DNA of 64,000 nt from Sphingobium lactosutens (GCF_013393185.1 NZ_QJQX01000082.1:1-64000), one strand, 5' to 3'; numbered from the stretch's first letter, positions 17,346 through 27,325 are shown. A program made the numbers and translations. Notes: generated from the sequence alone by a model not told the origin.

Positions 17346-18515
17346 ATGCAAAAGGGGATTTTCACCGGTTTGCTGGCGTGCGCGTCGGCCTTGGCGCTGA
17401 GCGCGTGCGGCGAGAGCCCGCCGCCCGCGCCGCCGCCGCCCGCAGTCGGTGTCGTAACGTTGGCAACCGAGTCGGCGCCGCTGCTCAACGAGTTGCCGGG
17501 CCGCATCACAGCCTTCGAAACGGCCGAAGTCCGCCCGCAGATCAGCGGCATCATTCGCCGCCGCCTTTTTGAAGAGGGCGGCTTCGTGCGTGCCGGGCAG
17601 CTGCTGTACGAGATCGACGACGCGCCCTATCGCGCCGCACTCGCGCAGGCGCAGGGTTCGCTGGCCAGCGCTAATGCGACGATCAATTCGACCAACCTCC
17701 AGGCGCAGCGCTACAAGGATCTGGTCGCGATCAACGCGGTCAGCAAGCAGCAATATGATGACGCGGTGGCCACCGCGCAGCAGGCGCGCGCCAATGTCGC
17801 GGCACAGCGTGGCGCGTTGCAGGCGGCGCAGGTGAACCAGAATTTCACCCGCATCCGTGCGCCCATTTCCGGCCGCATCAGCCGTTCGCTCTTTACCCCT
17901 GGCGCGCTGGTGCAGGCGGGGCAGGCGGATGCGCTCACGACCATCCAGCGTACCGACACCGTCTATGTCGACGTGACGCAGTCGGCTGCCCAGATCATCG
18001 ACCTCAAGCAGGCGATGAAAAAGGGTGGTGTCAGCGAGGGCGATGGCGCGCGTATTCAACTGGTGCTGCCCAATGGCAGCGCCTATCCGATCGAGGGGCG
18101 CCTGCAATTTTCCGAAGTGACGGTCGATCAGGCGTCCGGTGCGGTGACGCTGCGCGCGACCTTCGCCAATCCTGACGGCCTGCTGTTGCCGGGCATGTAT
18201 GTCCGTGCGAAGCTGGTCGAAGGGCAGGTGGCACAGGCCATTCTGGCGCCGCAGCAGGGGATCAGCCGCGATGCGCGCGGCCGTGCGACCGCGATGGTCG
18301 TGGGCAAGGACAACAAGGCCGAATTGCGCCAGGTCGAGGTGGATCGCGCGATCGGCGACAAGTGGATTGTCACCAGCGGCCTGAAGCCTGGCGACAAGCT
18401 GATCGTCGAGGGGCTGGTGAATTTGCGGCCGGGCACCGTGGTGAAGCCCGGCGCGCCGCAGCAGGTGACGGCTGCCGCCAATGGTGCGCAGGGTGCGCAG
18501 GGCGGAGCGAACTAA
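17346..18515 (+). CDS. RND efflux periplasmic adaptor lipoprotein (AcrA/MexA type)
   Basis: This 389-residue membrane-fusion protein begins with a lipoprotein signal ending in LSAC, with C21 as the lipidated cysteine. It then has a Pro-rich linker, a lipoyl/barrel-sandwich domain (VRPQISGIIRRRLFEEGGFVRAGQLLYEID), an alpha-helical hairpin rich in Ala and Gln (about 95-160), and a beta-barrel domain. It links the inner-membrane pump to the outer-membrane channel. It is the first gene of a three-gene operon, 3 bp from the pump gene, and lies directly beside the palindromic operator. Confidence 0.95.
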   Translation: MQKGIFTGLLACASALALSACGESPPPAPPPPAVGVVTLATESAPLLNELPGRITAFETAEVRPQISGIIRRRLFEEGGFVRAGQLLYEIDDAPYRAALAQAQGSLASANATINSTNLQAQRYKDLVAINAVSKQQYDDAVATAQQARANVAAQRGALQAAQVNQNFTRIRAPISGRISRSLFTPGALVQAGQADALTTIQRTDTVYVDVTQSAAQIIDLKQAMKKGGVSEGDGARIQLVLPNGSAYPIEGRLQFSEVTVDQASGAVTLRATFANPDGLLLPGMYVRAKLVEGQVAQAILAPQQGISRDARGRATAMVVGKDNKAELRQVEVDRAIGDKWIVTSGLKPGDKLIVEGLVNLRPGTVVKPGAPQQVTAAANGAQGAQGGAN

Positions 18516-18518
18516 GCC

Positions 18519-21500
18519 ATGGCCCGTTATTTCATCGACAGGCCCATCTTCGCATGGGTCATCGCCATCGTCATCATGCTCGCGGGTCTGCTTGCGATCC
18601 GGTCGCTGCCAGTCGCGCAGTTCCCGGAAATCGCGCCGCCGGCGGTGACGATCCAGACCACCTATCCGGGCGCGAACGCCCAGACGCTGGAAAGCACCAC
18701 CACGCAGATCATCGAGCAGCAGCTCAAGGGCATCGACAATCTGCGCTATTTCTCGTCGACCAGCGACGGTTCGGGCAACCTCAACATCACCCTGACCTTC
18801 GAGCAGGGCACCGACCCTGACATCGCGCAGGTGCAGGTGCAGAACAAGCTGTCGCAGGCGACGCCTTTGCTGCCGCAGGAAGTGCAGCAGCAGGGCCTGC
18901 GCGTCAGCAAGTCAACCTCCAGCTTCCTGCTGATTATGGCCGTCTATGCCGATGACGGCATTCACGATCAGGAAGATGCGAGCGACTTCATCGCGTCGAC
19001 GCTTCAGGATCCGATCAGCCGCGTCACCGGTGTCGGCGACACGCAGCTGTTCGGTTCGCCCTATGCGATGCGCATCTGGCTCGACCCGTACAAGATGGCC
19101 AATCTGGGCATCACCACGGGTGACGTCAAATCGGCGATCACGGCGCAGAACGCGCAGGTGTCGGCCGGCCAGATCGGTGGTTCGCCCTCGCCCAAGGGGC
19201 AGGCGCTCAACGCTACCGTCACCGCCCAGTCGCGCCTGCGCACGCCGGAGGAATTCCGTAACATCCGCCTGCGCAGCAACAGCGACGGTTCGGTCGTGCT
19301 GATGTCGGATGTCGCCAAGGTCGAACTGGGCGCGGAAACCTATGGCTTCGGCGTGAAGTTCAACGGCCATCCGGCATCGGGCTTCGGCGTCAAGCTGGCG
19401 CCGGGCGCGAACGCGCTCGACACGGTGGAGGCGGTGAAGAGCCGCGTCGACCAGCTGTCGAAGAACTTCCCCAGCTGGGTCAAATATGACTTCCCCGTCG
19501 ACAACTCGACCTTCGTCAAGCTGTCGGTTGAACAGGTCATCCATACCCTGTTCGAGGCGGTGCTGCTTGTCTTCGTCGTGATGTTCCTGTTCCTTCAGAA
19601 CTGGCGCGCGACGCTGATCCCGACCATCGCGGTGCCGGTGGTGCTGCTGGGCGCACTGGCGATCCTGAGCGTGGCCGGCTTCACCATCAACACGCTGACC
19701 CTGTTCGGCATGGTGCTGGCGATCGGCCTGCTGGTCGACGACGCGATCGTCGTAGTCGAGAATGTCGAACGCCTGATCCAGGATGAAGGGCTTAGCCCGA
19801 AGGAAGCGGCCCGCAAGTCGATGGACGAAATCAGCGGCGCGCTGATCGGCATCGGCCTGGTCCTGTCGGCGGTGTTCCTGCCGATGGCCTTCTTCGGCGG
19901 CTCGACCGGCGTCATCTTCCGCCAGTTTTCGATCACCATCGTGTCGTCGATGATCCTGTCGGTGCTGGTGGCGTTGATCCTCACCCCGGCGCTGTGCGCC
20001 ACGATCCTGAAGCCCGCCTCGCAAGGGCATAGCTGGCATGGGCCGATCGGATCGAAACTGGGTCGCTTCTTCGACTGGTTCAACCGCACCTTCGACAAGG
20101 GCGTGGTCCGCTACGGAAAGGGCGTCGAGAAGGTAGAGCATCGCTGGGGCCGGACGATGCTGGTCTATGGCCTGATCGTGGTCGGCATGGCCTTCATCTT
20201 CCTGCGCCTGCCGAGCGGCTTTCTGCCTGACGAGGATCAGGGCATCATCATCAACCAGGTGTCGCTGCCAGCGGGCACGACGCTGGAAGAGACCGAACGC
20301 GCGCTGACCCGGATGCGCAACCATTATCTGGTGGACGAAAAGAAGAATGTCTCGGCCGTCTTCACCATCGCGGGCTTCGGCTTCGTGGGGCAGGGCCAGA
20401 ATGTCGGCATCGTGTTCGCTCGAATGAAGGATTGGGAGGACCGCAAGTCTGCGGACGACCGGGTTCCCGCAATCGCCCTGCGCGCCAACATGGCGTTCCA
20501 GAAGATCTCGTCGGGCATGGCCTTCGCCTTTGTGCCGCCGGCGGTGCAGGAACTGGGCAATGCGTCCGGTTTCGACTTCCAGCTGCTCGACCAGGCCAAT
20601 CTGGGTCATGAAAAGCTGCTGGCGGCACGCAACCAGCTGCTCGGCATGGCGATGGGCGACAAGCGCCTGGCGCAGGTTCGTCCCAACGGTCTGGAAGACA
20701 CGGCGCAACTGAAGCTGAACGTCGATCAAGCGGCGGCGGGCGCGCTGGGTATCGCCCAGTCCGACGTCAACGACACGATCAGCACCAATCTGGGTGGCGC
20801 CTATGTCAACGACTTCATCGATCGCGATCGCGTGAAGCGGGTCTTCGTCCAGGCGGAAGCGCCGTTCCGCACGTCGCCCGACGCCATCAACGCCTTCCAC
20901 GTGCGCGGTAGCACTGGCGCGATGGCGCCGCTGTCGGCCTTCGCCACCACCGAGTGGGTGCAGGGTCCGGCGCGTCTGGAACGGTTCAACGGCGTTCCGT
21001 CGATGAACATCCAGGGTGCGCCTGCACCCGGCGTATCGAGCGGTACGGCGATGCAGGCGATGGAGGAATTCGCCGCCAAGCTGCCGGCCGGCATCGGCTT
21101 CAGCTGGAACGGCATCTCCTATGAGGAGCGGACGTCCGGTGGTCAGGCGCCCTATGTCTATGCGCTGTCGATGCTGATCGTGTTCCTGTGTCTTGCGGCT
21201 CTTTATGAGAGCTGGTCGGTGCCGATTGCGGTGATGCTGGTGGTGCCGCTGGGCGTGCTGGGCGCCGTGATCGCGGCCAGACTGGCCGGGCTGAACAACG
21301 ACATCTACCTTCAGGTCGGCCTGATCACGACCATCGGTGTGTCGGCGAAGAACGCGATCCTGATCGTCGAGTTCGCCGAAGAGAAAATGCGAGAAGGAAT
21401 GGCGCCGGCGCAGGCGGCGCTGGAAGCGGGCAAGCTGCGTCTGCGGCCGATCCTGATGACCAGTTTCGCCTTCATCTTCGGCGTGCTGCCGCTGGCAGTG

Positions 21501-21692
21501 TCGAAGGGCGCGGGAGCGGGCGGTCAGAATGCGATTGGCTGGGCGGTGGTCGGCGGGATGTTGTCGGCGACGGTGCTGGCGGTGTTCTTCGTCCCCGTCT
21601 TCTTCACTGTCGTGAAGCGGTTGTTCCGCGAACATAAGAACCATGAAGCGGCTGGCGATACGGCAACCCCGCACGCGCCGCAGGAGGCTTGA
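18519..21692 (+). CDS. RND multidrug efflux pump, HAE1 (AcrB/MexB) family
   Basis: This 1057-residue inner-membrane proton antiporter has 12 predicted membrane helices and two large periplasmic loops. The N-terminus (MARYFIDRPIFAWVIAIVIMLAG) is the HAE1 signature. The TM4 proton-relay segment GLLVDDAIVVVENVER carries the paired aspartates, and AKNAILIVEFAEE supplies the TM10 lysine region. Family members export hydrophobic drugs, dyes and detergents; the exact substrates are unknown. It follows the adaptor by 3 bp, and the outer-membrane gene starts 3 bp after its stop. Confidence 0.96.
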   Translation: MARYFIDRPIFAWVIAIVIMLAGLLAIRSLPVAQFPEIAPPAVTIQTTYPGANAQTLESTTTQIIEQQLKGIDNLRYFSSTSDGSGNLNITLTFEQGTDPDIAQVQVQNKLSQATPLLPQEVQQQGLRVSKSTSSFLLIMAVYADDGIHDQEDASDFIASTLQDPISRVTGVGDTQLFGSPYAMRIWLDPYKMANLGITTGDVKSAITAQNAQVSAGQIGGSPSPKGQALNATVTAQSRLRTPEEFRNIRLRSNSDGSVVLMSDVAKVELGAETYGFGVKFNGHPASGFGVKLAPGANALDTVEAVKSRVDQLSKNFPSWVKYDFPVDNSTFVKLSVEQVIHTLFEAVLLVFVVMFLFLQNWRATLIPTIAVPVVLLGALAILSVAGFTINTLTLFGMVLAIGLLVDDAIVVVENVERLIQDEGLSPKEAARKSMDEISGALIGIGLVLSAVFLPMAFFGGSTGVIFRQFSITIVSSMILSVLVALILTPALCATILKPASQGHSWHGPIGSKLGRFFDWFNRTFDKGVVRYGKGVEKVEHRWGRTMLVYGLIVVGMAFIFLRLPSGFLPDEDQGIIINQVSLPAGTTLEETERALTRMRNHYLVDEKKNVSAVFTIAGFGFVGQGQNVGIVFARMKDWEDRKSADDRVPAIALRANMAFQKISSGMAFAFVPPAVQELGNASGFDFQLLDQANLGHEKLLAARNQLLGMAMGDKRLAQVRPNGLEDTAQLKLNVDQAAAGALGIAQSDVNDTISTNLGGAYVNDFIDRDRVKRVFVQAEAPFRTSPDAINAFHVRGSTGAMAPLSAFATTEWVQGPARLERFNGVPSMNIQGAPAPGVSSGTAMQAMEEFAAKLPAGIGFSWNGISYEERTSGGQAPYVYALSMLIVFLCLAALYESWSVPIAVMLVVPLGVLGAVIAARLAGLNNDIYLQVGLITTIGVSAKNAILIVEFAEEKMREGMAPAQAALEAGKLRLRPILMTSFAFIFGVLPLAVSKGAGAGGQNAIGWAVVGGMLSATVLAVFFVPVFFTVVKRLFREHKNHEAAGDTATPHAPQEA

Positions 21693-21694
21693 AG

Positions 21695-23110
21695 ATGAAG
21701 CGCAATATGAAAGCGCTGGGTGCCATAACCCTCACGCTGGCGCTGGCCGCCTGCGACATGGCGCCCAAATATGTCCGGCCGGAATTGCCCGTGCCTGTCG
21801 CCACCCCCGAGGGGCCGGCTTATGCTGCCGATGGGGCGCAGGTTGCGATCGTGCCGGCGGAGACTGGCTGGCGCGATTTCTTCACCGATGCCCGGCTGGC
21901 GCGGGTAATCGAAACCGCGCTCGCCAATAATCGCGACCTTCGTCTGGCGGTCGCGAATGTGGCGCAGGCACGGGCGCAATATCGGGTGCAGCGGGCCGAT
22001 CTTCTCCCCACGGTGGGGGCGACCGGGACGGCGACCTATTCCGAGCAACCGCTCGTCCAGTTCGGTCAGGCCCAGCGGTTGAACACGGACGTCTATCAGG
22101 CGCAGGTCGGTATTTCGGCCTGGGAGATCGACTTGTTCGGCCGGGTGCGCAACCTGACCAAGGCGGCGCAGGAGCAATATTTTGCGAGCGTCGAAACCCG
22201 CAATGCGGCCCAGACCAGCCTGATCGCAGAGACGGCCAATGCCTGGCTGACGATGGCGGCGGATCAGGAAAGGCTGCGCATCGCCCGCGATCTGGAGAAG
22301 GCGTTCGGCAAGACGCTGGAACTGACCAGGGCGCGCTTCGACAAGGGCATCGCGTCCGAACTGGAAGTGCGGCAGGCGCAGACCAGCTATGATTCAGCCC
22401 GGTCGGACATCGCCCAGGCGACGACCCTGGTAGCGCAGGACCAGAATGCGTTGAACCTGCTGGCGGGTACGACCGTCCCGACAACCGATCTGCCGGAGGC
22501 GTTTCCGGAGCAGAATGCGACGATCGACAACCTGCCTGCCGGCATTTCGTCGGACATCCTGCTACGCCGGCCTGATATCGCGTCGGCAGAGCACCAGCTG
22601 CGTGGCGCCAATGCCAATATCGGCGCGGCGCGGGCGGCCTTCTTCCCGCAAATCTCGCTGACCGCGGCATTGGGGACGGTGAGCCTTGGACTGTCCAGCC
22701 TGTTCGCTTCGGGCAGCGATTCCTGGTCGGTCGCCCCCAGCGCGACCCTGCCGATCTTCGACTTCGGCCGGAACAAGGGCAATCTTCGCTATGCTAAGGC
22801 GACCTATGACGCGATGCTCGCCACCTATGAGAAGAGCGTCCAGACCGGCTTCCGTGAAGTCGCGGACGCGTTGGCGCGGCGCGGCACGATGGGCCAGCAA
22901 CTGGAGGCGCAGACGTCGCAGCGCGATTCCGCACGGGTCGCCTACACCCTTTCGGAAGCACGCTTCCGGTCGGGTGTCGACACCTTCCTGACGACGCTGG
23001 ATTCGCAGCGTTCGCTCTATGCGGCGGAGCAGAGCCTGCTCGCCACGCGGCTGACGCGAGCGAGCAATCTTGTGGAACTCTACCGCGCCATGGGTGGCGG
23101 CCTGAAATAA
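21695..23110 (+). CDS. Outer-membrane efflux channel lipoprotein (NodT/OprM family)
   Basis: This 471-residue TolC-like channel has a lipoprotein signal ending in LAAC (C20). Two repeats of the OEP fold contain the family segments ETANAWLTMAADQERL and FPQISLTAALG. It forms the exit duct for the pump. The start is the ATG at 21695, with aggagg at 21682-21687 seven bases away; an in-frame TTG at 21689 is worse placed. Last gene of the operon; repeat copy B begins 5 bp after the stop. Confidence 0.95.
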   Translation: MKRNMKALGAITLTLALAACDMAPKYVRPELPVPVATPEGPAYAADGAQVAIVPAETGWRDFFTDARLARVIETALANNRDLRLAVANVAQARAQYRVQRADLLPTVGATGTATYSEQPLVQFGQAQRLNTDVYQAQVGISAWEIDLFGRVRNLTKAAQEQYFASVETRNAAQTSLIAETANAWLTMAADQERLRIARDLEKAFGKTLELTRARFDKGIASELEVRQAQTSYDSARSDIAQATTLVAQDQNALNLLAGTTVPTTDLPEAFPEQNATIDNLPAGISSDILLRRPDIASAEHQLRGANANIGAARAAFFPQISLTAALGTVSLGLSSLFASGSDSWSVAPSATLPIFDFGRNKGNLRYAKATYDAMLATYEKSVQTGFREVADALARRGTMGQQLEAQTSQRDSARVAYTLSEARFRSGVDTFLTTLDSQRSLYAAEQSLLATRLTRASNLVELYRAMGGGLK

Positions 23111-23114
23111 GGTC

Positions 23115-23221
23115 GGAGCATCGTGCGCAAAATCGTGTACCGATTTTGCGCAGAAAAAAGATGCGACAACAAAGAACTGGAGCGCGCGATCAGCGTCAGA
23201 TTTTTACGCAGCGCGCTCTGG
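23115..23221 (+). repeat. Dispersed two-stem repeat, copy B
   Basis: This is the best-preserved copy. It reads ggagcatcgtgcgcaaaa, then ttttgcgcag, gatgcg, aactggagcgcgcg, and ends with acgcagcgcgctct. The first inverted repeat is gcgcaaaa/ttttgcgc; the second is agcgcgc/gcgcgct. It sits in the gap after the efflux operon and may act as its 3' structure. It aligns over its whole length with 7160-7266 and 54726-54826, both of which are in the opposite orientation. Confidence 0.88.
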
Positions 23222-23294
23222 CTTTGAAAGCAAGCGGAGGGAGGCGGCTCTCTTCATTCAGCGCTATCAGGGCGCGGTAATGATGGAGAGTGAC

Positions 23295-23798
23295 ATGAGC
23301 CTGTTCCGCACGATCTTCCAGTCCCCCGTCGGTGCGCTGCCCCTGGTGGCGAGCGACACGGGGCTGGTGGCGGTCCTCTGGCCCGACGACGCGCCCGATC
23401 GGGTTCGCCTGGACGCAACGCGCGAGCAGCCGGATCATCCGGTGCTGGCGCAGGCGATCGTCCAGTTTGCTGCCTATTTCGCGGGGGAGCGGACCATGTT
23501 CGACCTGCCCCTCGATCCGCGCGGCACTGATTTCCAGCGGAGCGTCTGGACCGCGTTGCTCGATATTCCCTTTGGTGAGACGCGCAGCTATGGCGATATT
23601 GCCCGCGCGATCGGTCGCCCCTCAGCCGTGCGTGCGGTCGGGGCCGCCAATGGCCGCAATCCGCTCTCCATCGTGGCTCCCTGTCATAGGGTGGTGGGCA
23701 GCAATGGCGCGCTGACGGGCTTTGCCGGCGGCCTGGAAACCAAGCGCTGGCTGTTGGCGCATGAACAGGGCCAGGGGCAAGAGCCGCGCCTGCTCTGA
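23295..23798 (+). CDS. ogt: Methylated-DNA-protein-cysteine methyltransferase
   Basis: This suicide repair protein has 167 residues and removes O6-alkyl groups from guanine. The active-site PCHRV motif holds the acceptor C130. The preceding GxxxxVRAVGAANGRNP DNA-binding segment is intact. There is no Ada N-terminal regulatory domain, so it is the constitutive Ogt type. The ATG at 23295 has gagag upstream; the ATG at 23280 would add five residues. Confidence 0.93.
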   Translation: MSLFRTIFQSPVGALPLVASDTGLVAVLWPDDAPDRVRLDATREQPDHPVLAQAIVQFAAYFAGERTMFDLPLDPRGTDFQRSVWTALLDIPFGETRSYGDIARAIGRPSAVRAVGAANGRNPLSIVAPCHRVVGSNGALTGFAGGLETKRWLLAHEQGQGQEPRLL

Positions 23799-23867
23799 TT
23801 TTCTCGCTGTCCAAAAAGCCGTTACAGCCTATGCTTGTCGAACAGGCGAGGCTATGCGGACGCGATC

Positions 23868-24812
23868 ATGACACCTGACCTGGATGTGATCGTCGCCGAT
23901 ATCGTTACCGCCATGGGCGCGGCGGACGAGCGCGGCACGGTCGCCAGCTATATTCCCGAACTGGCCAAGATCGATCCGGGACAATTCGGCATTGCGATTG
24001 CGACCGCGGACGGCCGCATCCTGACGGGCGGCGATGCCGAAACCGGCTTCTCGATCCAGTCCATCTCCAAGGTCTTCGCCCTGACCCTGGCGCTGGGCAA
24101 GGTCGGCGACCAACTGTGGGACAGGGTAGGGCGGGAGCCTTCCGGCAATGCCTTCAACTCGATCGTCCAGCTCGAACAGGAGCATGGCATGCCGCGCAAC
24201 CCCTTCATCAATGCCGGCGCGATCGTCGTGGCGGACGTCAATCTGGGCGGGCATCAGCCAAGGGTGGCGATCGGCGAGATGCTGCGCTTCGTTCGCTATC
24301 TTGCCGGCGATGATGAAGTCGCGATCAACGAGGCGGTGGCGGCATCGGAAACGGCCACCGGATTTCGCAACATGGCGCTCGCCAACTATATGCGGGCCTT
24401 CGATAATGTGCGCCATCCTGTCGATCTGGTGCTGGGCACCTATTTCCATCAATGCGCGATCGAGATGAGTTGCCGGCAGCTGGCACTGGCGGGACGCTAT
24501 CTGATGCTCGACGGTCGCCATCCGGAAGGGGGCAGAGTGGTCTCGCCCCGGCGCGCGCGGCGTATCAACGCGCTGATGCTGACCTGCGGTCATTATGACG
24601 CGTCGGGCGACTTTGCCTTTCGCGTCGGCATACCCGGCAAGTCGGGGGTCGGCGGCGGCATATTGGCGATCGTGCCGGGCCGGGCGTCGATCGCGGTCTG
24701 GTCGCCTGGCCTGAATGCCAGCGGCAACAGTCAACTTGGCACATTGGCGCTGGAGGAACTGGCGCAGCGGACCGGTTGGTCGGTATTCAGCCCGCCGCCG
24801 GAGGGCGATTAA
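23868..24812 (+). CDS. glsA: Glutaminase A
   Basis: This 314-residue serine-dependent glutaminase hydrolyses glutamine to glutamate and ammonia. The beta-lactamase-like fold has the catalytic SxxK at S65-I-S-K68 (FSIQSISKVF), plus NPFINAGAI and the C-terminal GKSGVGGGILA motif. The ATG at 23868 gives the usual family length. A TTG at 23835 would add 11 residues. Its last 4 bp overlap the convergent antiporter gene. Confidence 0.95.
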   Translation: MTPDLDVIVADIVTAMGAADERGTVASYIPELAKIDPGQFGIAIATADGRILTGGDAETGFSIQSISKVFALTLALGKVGDQLWDRVGREPSGNAFNSIVQLEQEHGMPRNPFINAGAIVVADVNLGGHQPRVAIGEMLRFVRYLAGDDEVAINEAVAASETATGFRNMALANYMRAFDNVRHPVDLVLGTYFHQCAIEMSCRQLALAGRYLMLDGRHPEGGRVVSPRRARRINALMLTCGHYDASGDFAFRVGIPGKSGVGGGILAIVPGRASIAVWSPGLNASGNSQLGTLALEELAQRTGWSVFSPPPEGD

Positions 24813-26593
24813 CCAATCTCGTCCGCGCGCAGGCGTCGCAGCTTCGGCGCAATCTGGAGCTGCGCCGCATCCTTGATGCCCACGCGCAGATCCTCGCGCA
24901 TCTGGTGGATGGAGGCGATGACCGGCCCCATGGCGACGCCCAGATCGACCAAAGCCGTCTCTGCCAGTTGCAGAGAGCTTTCCAGCGTTTCAGGCACCGC
25001 GTCGCTCGCGCCAGCCTTGTAGAGTTGCGCGGCATGATCGGTATCGCGGGCACGGGCGATGATCGGCAGGTCGGGCACCCAGCCGCGCACCCGCTTGGTC
25101 ACGCGCACCGACAACACCGGATCGTCCATCGTCAGGATCAGCGCGCGGGCATGGCCGAGCCGCAGCTTGTCGAGCATTTCCGCGCGCGCGACGTCGCCGA
25201 ACAGGATCGGATAACCGCCACGCCGCGCTTCCGCGACGACATCCGGGTCCGATTCGACGACGATGAAGCGTTGATTATGGGTGCGCAGCAGATCGCACAC
25301 CATCCGTCCGACGCGACCGAAACCGATGACCACCGCGGCCGCTTCCGTATGCGCCTGCTCCGGCTCGGCCTGTTCTTCGCCCAGCGCCATTTCCAGCCGC
25401 CGGGCGATGTCATGCCCGACGCGCGCCAGCAGCGGCGTGATCGTGAGGCCGATGGCCGTGACGATTTGCCAGAAGGCTGCGGTCGACGGCAGGATCAGGT
25501 TGGCAGCGGCTGCAGTCGACAACACGATCAGCGTCGTTTCGGAGGGGCTGGACATCAGCACGCCGACCTCCAGCGCCACGCCCTTGCGCGCGCCGGATAT
25601 GTAGAGCAGCGCGCCCGTAACCAGCGTCTTGGCAAGGACGACGCCGACGACGGCCAGCAGCAGGCTTTCCCAGTTGGCAAGGATGACGCGGATGTCGAGG
25701 CTCATGCCCACGGTGATCAGGAAGACGCCGAGAGCCAGCCCCTTGAAGGGCGCGGTCATCACCTCGACTTCGCCATGATAGTCGGTTTCGGCGATGAGCA
25801 GCCCGGCGAGCAGCGCCCCCACGATGGGCGACAGGCCGGCGATCGACGTCGCCATGCTGGAAACGATCACCACCAGCAGGCTGGCTGCGAGGAAAACCTC
25901 CGGGCTTTTGGTGCGCGCCGCCTGGCTGAACATATGCGGCAGGAACAGCCGGCCCAGCACCAGCATGATGGCGATGGTGATCCCGCCCTTCAGCAGGGTG
26001 TTGGCCATTTCGCTCCAGGCGCCATCAGGCCCGGCGGCAACCGACGGGGCGAGCGCGCCCAGCATGAAGATGATCGGGACGAGGGCAAGATCCTCGAACA
26101 ACAGCATCGAGAAGGCGGCGCGTCCGACCGCGCTCTGGGTGCCGACCATCGGTAGCACGACGGCGGTCGAGGACAGTGCGAGAGCAAGGCCCAGGCCGAT
26201 CGCGCCCGCGGTCGGCTGCCCGAGTAGATAGAGGCCCGCGGCGATGAGCAGGCCGCTGCCGATCAATTCGGTCGCGCCTACGCCGAACACCTGCGTTCGC
26301 ATCGACCATAGGCGCCGGAAGCTCAGTTCCAGCCCGATCGAGAACAGCAACAGGATGACGCCCAGTTCGGCGAAGGGTTCTATCGCTTCCTGGTTGGAAA
26401 TGGTGACATGGTAAAGCCAGGGATATTCGCCCACCAGCGCGCCGAGGCCCGCAGGCCCCACCGCCAGGCCGACCAGGATGAACCCGATCACCGGACTGAT
26501 CCGGAAGCGGGCAAAGCCGGGAATGACGAGCCCCGCCGCTCCCAAGATGACAAGGGAGTCACTGAAACTGTTGGGGTTGATTGCGCCGGCCAT
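24809..26593 (-). CDS. CPA2-family cation:proton antiporter with RCK domain (YbaL/KefB-like)
   Basis: This 594-residue protein has an N-terminal Na/H exchanger domain with about 12 helices (motifs SPVIGFILVGLAVGP, LLLFSIGLELSFRRL) and a C-terminal TrkA_N/RCK domain (about 415-530, nucleotide-binding VVIGFGRVGRMVCD). It is the KefB/KefC/YbaL type, exchanging K+ or Na+ for protons under nucleotide control. The ion specificity cannot be told from sequence. It converges on glsA with a 4-bp overlap. Confidence 0.92.
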   Translation of the reverse strand: MAGAINPNSFSDSLVILGAAGLVIPGFARFRISPVIGFILVGLAVGPAGLGALVGEYPWLYHVTISNQEAIEPFAELGVILLLFSIGLELSFRRLWSMRTQVFGVGATELIGSGLLIAAGLYLLGQPTAGAIGLGLALALSSTAVVLPMVGTQSAVGRAAFSMLLFEDLALVPIIFMLGALAPSVAAGPDGAWSEMANTLLKGGITIAIMLVLGRLFLPHMFSQAARTKSPEVFLAASLLVVIVSSMATSIAGLSPIVGALLAGLLIAETDYHGEVEVMTAPFKGLALGVFLITVGMSLDIRVILANWESLLLAVVGVVLAKTLVTGALLYISGARKGVALEVGVLMSSPSETTLIVLSTAAAANLILPSTAAFWQIVTAIGLTITPLLARVGHDIARRLEMALGEEQAEPEQAHTEAAAVVIGFGRVGRMVCDLLRTHNQRFIVVESDPDVVAEARRGGYPILFGDVARAEMLDKLRLGHARALILTMDDPVLSVRVTKRVRGWVPDLPIIARARDTDHAAQLYKAGASDAVPETLESSLQLAETALVDLGVAMGPVIASIHQMREDLRVGIKDAAQLQIAPKLRRLRADEIG

Positions 26594-26663
26594 GGCCCAT
26601 CATCGCGGCTGGGGCGCGGAAATTCTACCCCTGTGCAAGAAAAAGGCCGGAATTATCCAAAGC

Positions 26664-26681
26664 CCTGCCGATTGCGGCAGG
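26664..26681 (-). terminator. Short hairpin downstream of tRNA-Leu, possible terminator
   Basis: A 7-bp inverted repeat (cctgccg/cggcagg, loop of 4) lies about 100 bp beyond the tRNA-Leu 3' end on the minus strand. It is followed on that strand by gctttgg, a poor T-run. It may be a tRNA terminator, but support is weak. Confidence 0.3.
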
Positions 26682-26780
26682 TCGCCGTTCCTATCCGATG
26701 ATCCGAATTTGGGAGATCAGGCGGCAGGTGGTCCGCTTTGAGGCAAGCATGTGCTGCAGGAAGAGCCCCGCAATTCAGTC

Positions 26781-26866
26781 TGGTACGGACGGCGGGACTT
26801 GAACCCGCATTCCCAGGGGGAGGCGGATTTTAAGTCCGCTGCGTCTACCGATTTCGCCACGTCCGC
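26781..26866 (-). tRNA. tRNA-Leu (anticodon TAA)
   Basis: The minus strand folds as an 86-nt class II tRNA with an encoded CCA (26783-26781). The acceptor is GCGGACG with a G1:U72 wobble, followed by a D-arm with GGTAGAC, the anticodon loop CTTAAAA giving UAA, a long variable arm, and a T-arm GCGGG-TTCAAGT-CCCGC. UAA decodes UUA and UUG leucine codons. Confidence 0.97.
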
Positions 26867-26872
26867 CCGAAA

Positions 26873-26898
26873 CCTTCAGGGCCTGCATCCCCTGAAGG
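26873..26898 (-). terminator. Hairpin terminator downstream of ihfB
   Basis: There is an 8-bp perfect stem ccttcagg/cctgaagg with a 10-base loop, placed 16 bp past the ihfB stop. On the minus strand it is followed by ttt. It separates ihfB from the tRNA-Leu gene. Confidence 0.6.
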
Positions 26899-26913
26899 CT
26901 GGCGACGACGAGG

Positions 26914-27216
26914 TCAAGCGTCGGTTACGGATTCGCCCGCCCCATTCAGCCGTTCGCGCATTTCCTTGCCCGGCTTGAAATAGGGCACGCGTTTCGCCGA
27001 TACCGGAACCTGCTCGCCGGTACGAGGATTACGCCCCGTGCGGGCATCTCGCGAGCGGGTCGTGAAGGCGCCGAAGCCACGTAATTCCACGCGGCCACCC
27101 GTTGCCAATCGGTCGACGATTTCCTTGAAGAAAAGATCAACGATCCTCTCAACCTCCGGCACGGTCAGTTCCGGATTCTCGTCAGTCAGCTTCTGGATCA
27201 ATTCTGAACGGATCAT
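26914..27216 (-). CDS. ihfB: Integration host factor beta subunit
   Basis: This 100-residue HU/IHF-family DNA-bending protein starts MIRSELIQKL as IHF-beta does and has the arm motif GRNPRTGEQV, whose Pro intercalates into DNA. It pairs with IHF-alpha in nucleoid organisation, site-specific recombination and promoter control. It lies downstream of rpsA on the same strand, the usual rpsA-ihfB order, although a strong terminator lies between them. Confidence 0.94.
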   Translation of the reverse strand: MIRSELIQKLTDENPELTVPEVERIVDLFFKEIVDRLATGGRVELRGFGAFTTRSRDARTGRNPRTGEQVPVSAKRVPYFKPGKEMRERLNGAGESVTDA

Positions 27217-27325
27217 TGGTTCGTCAGCGCCCCTCTGCAGCTGTTCCCCTTCTGCATTTCATAAAGCTTTTGCAAGAAGTTGGCAATCGGGCAGCGCAAT
27301 ATCGTTTCGCTACGTCAAGAATAGC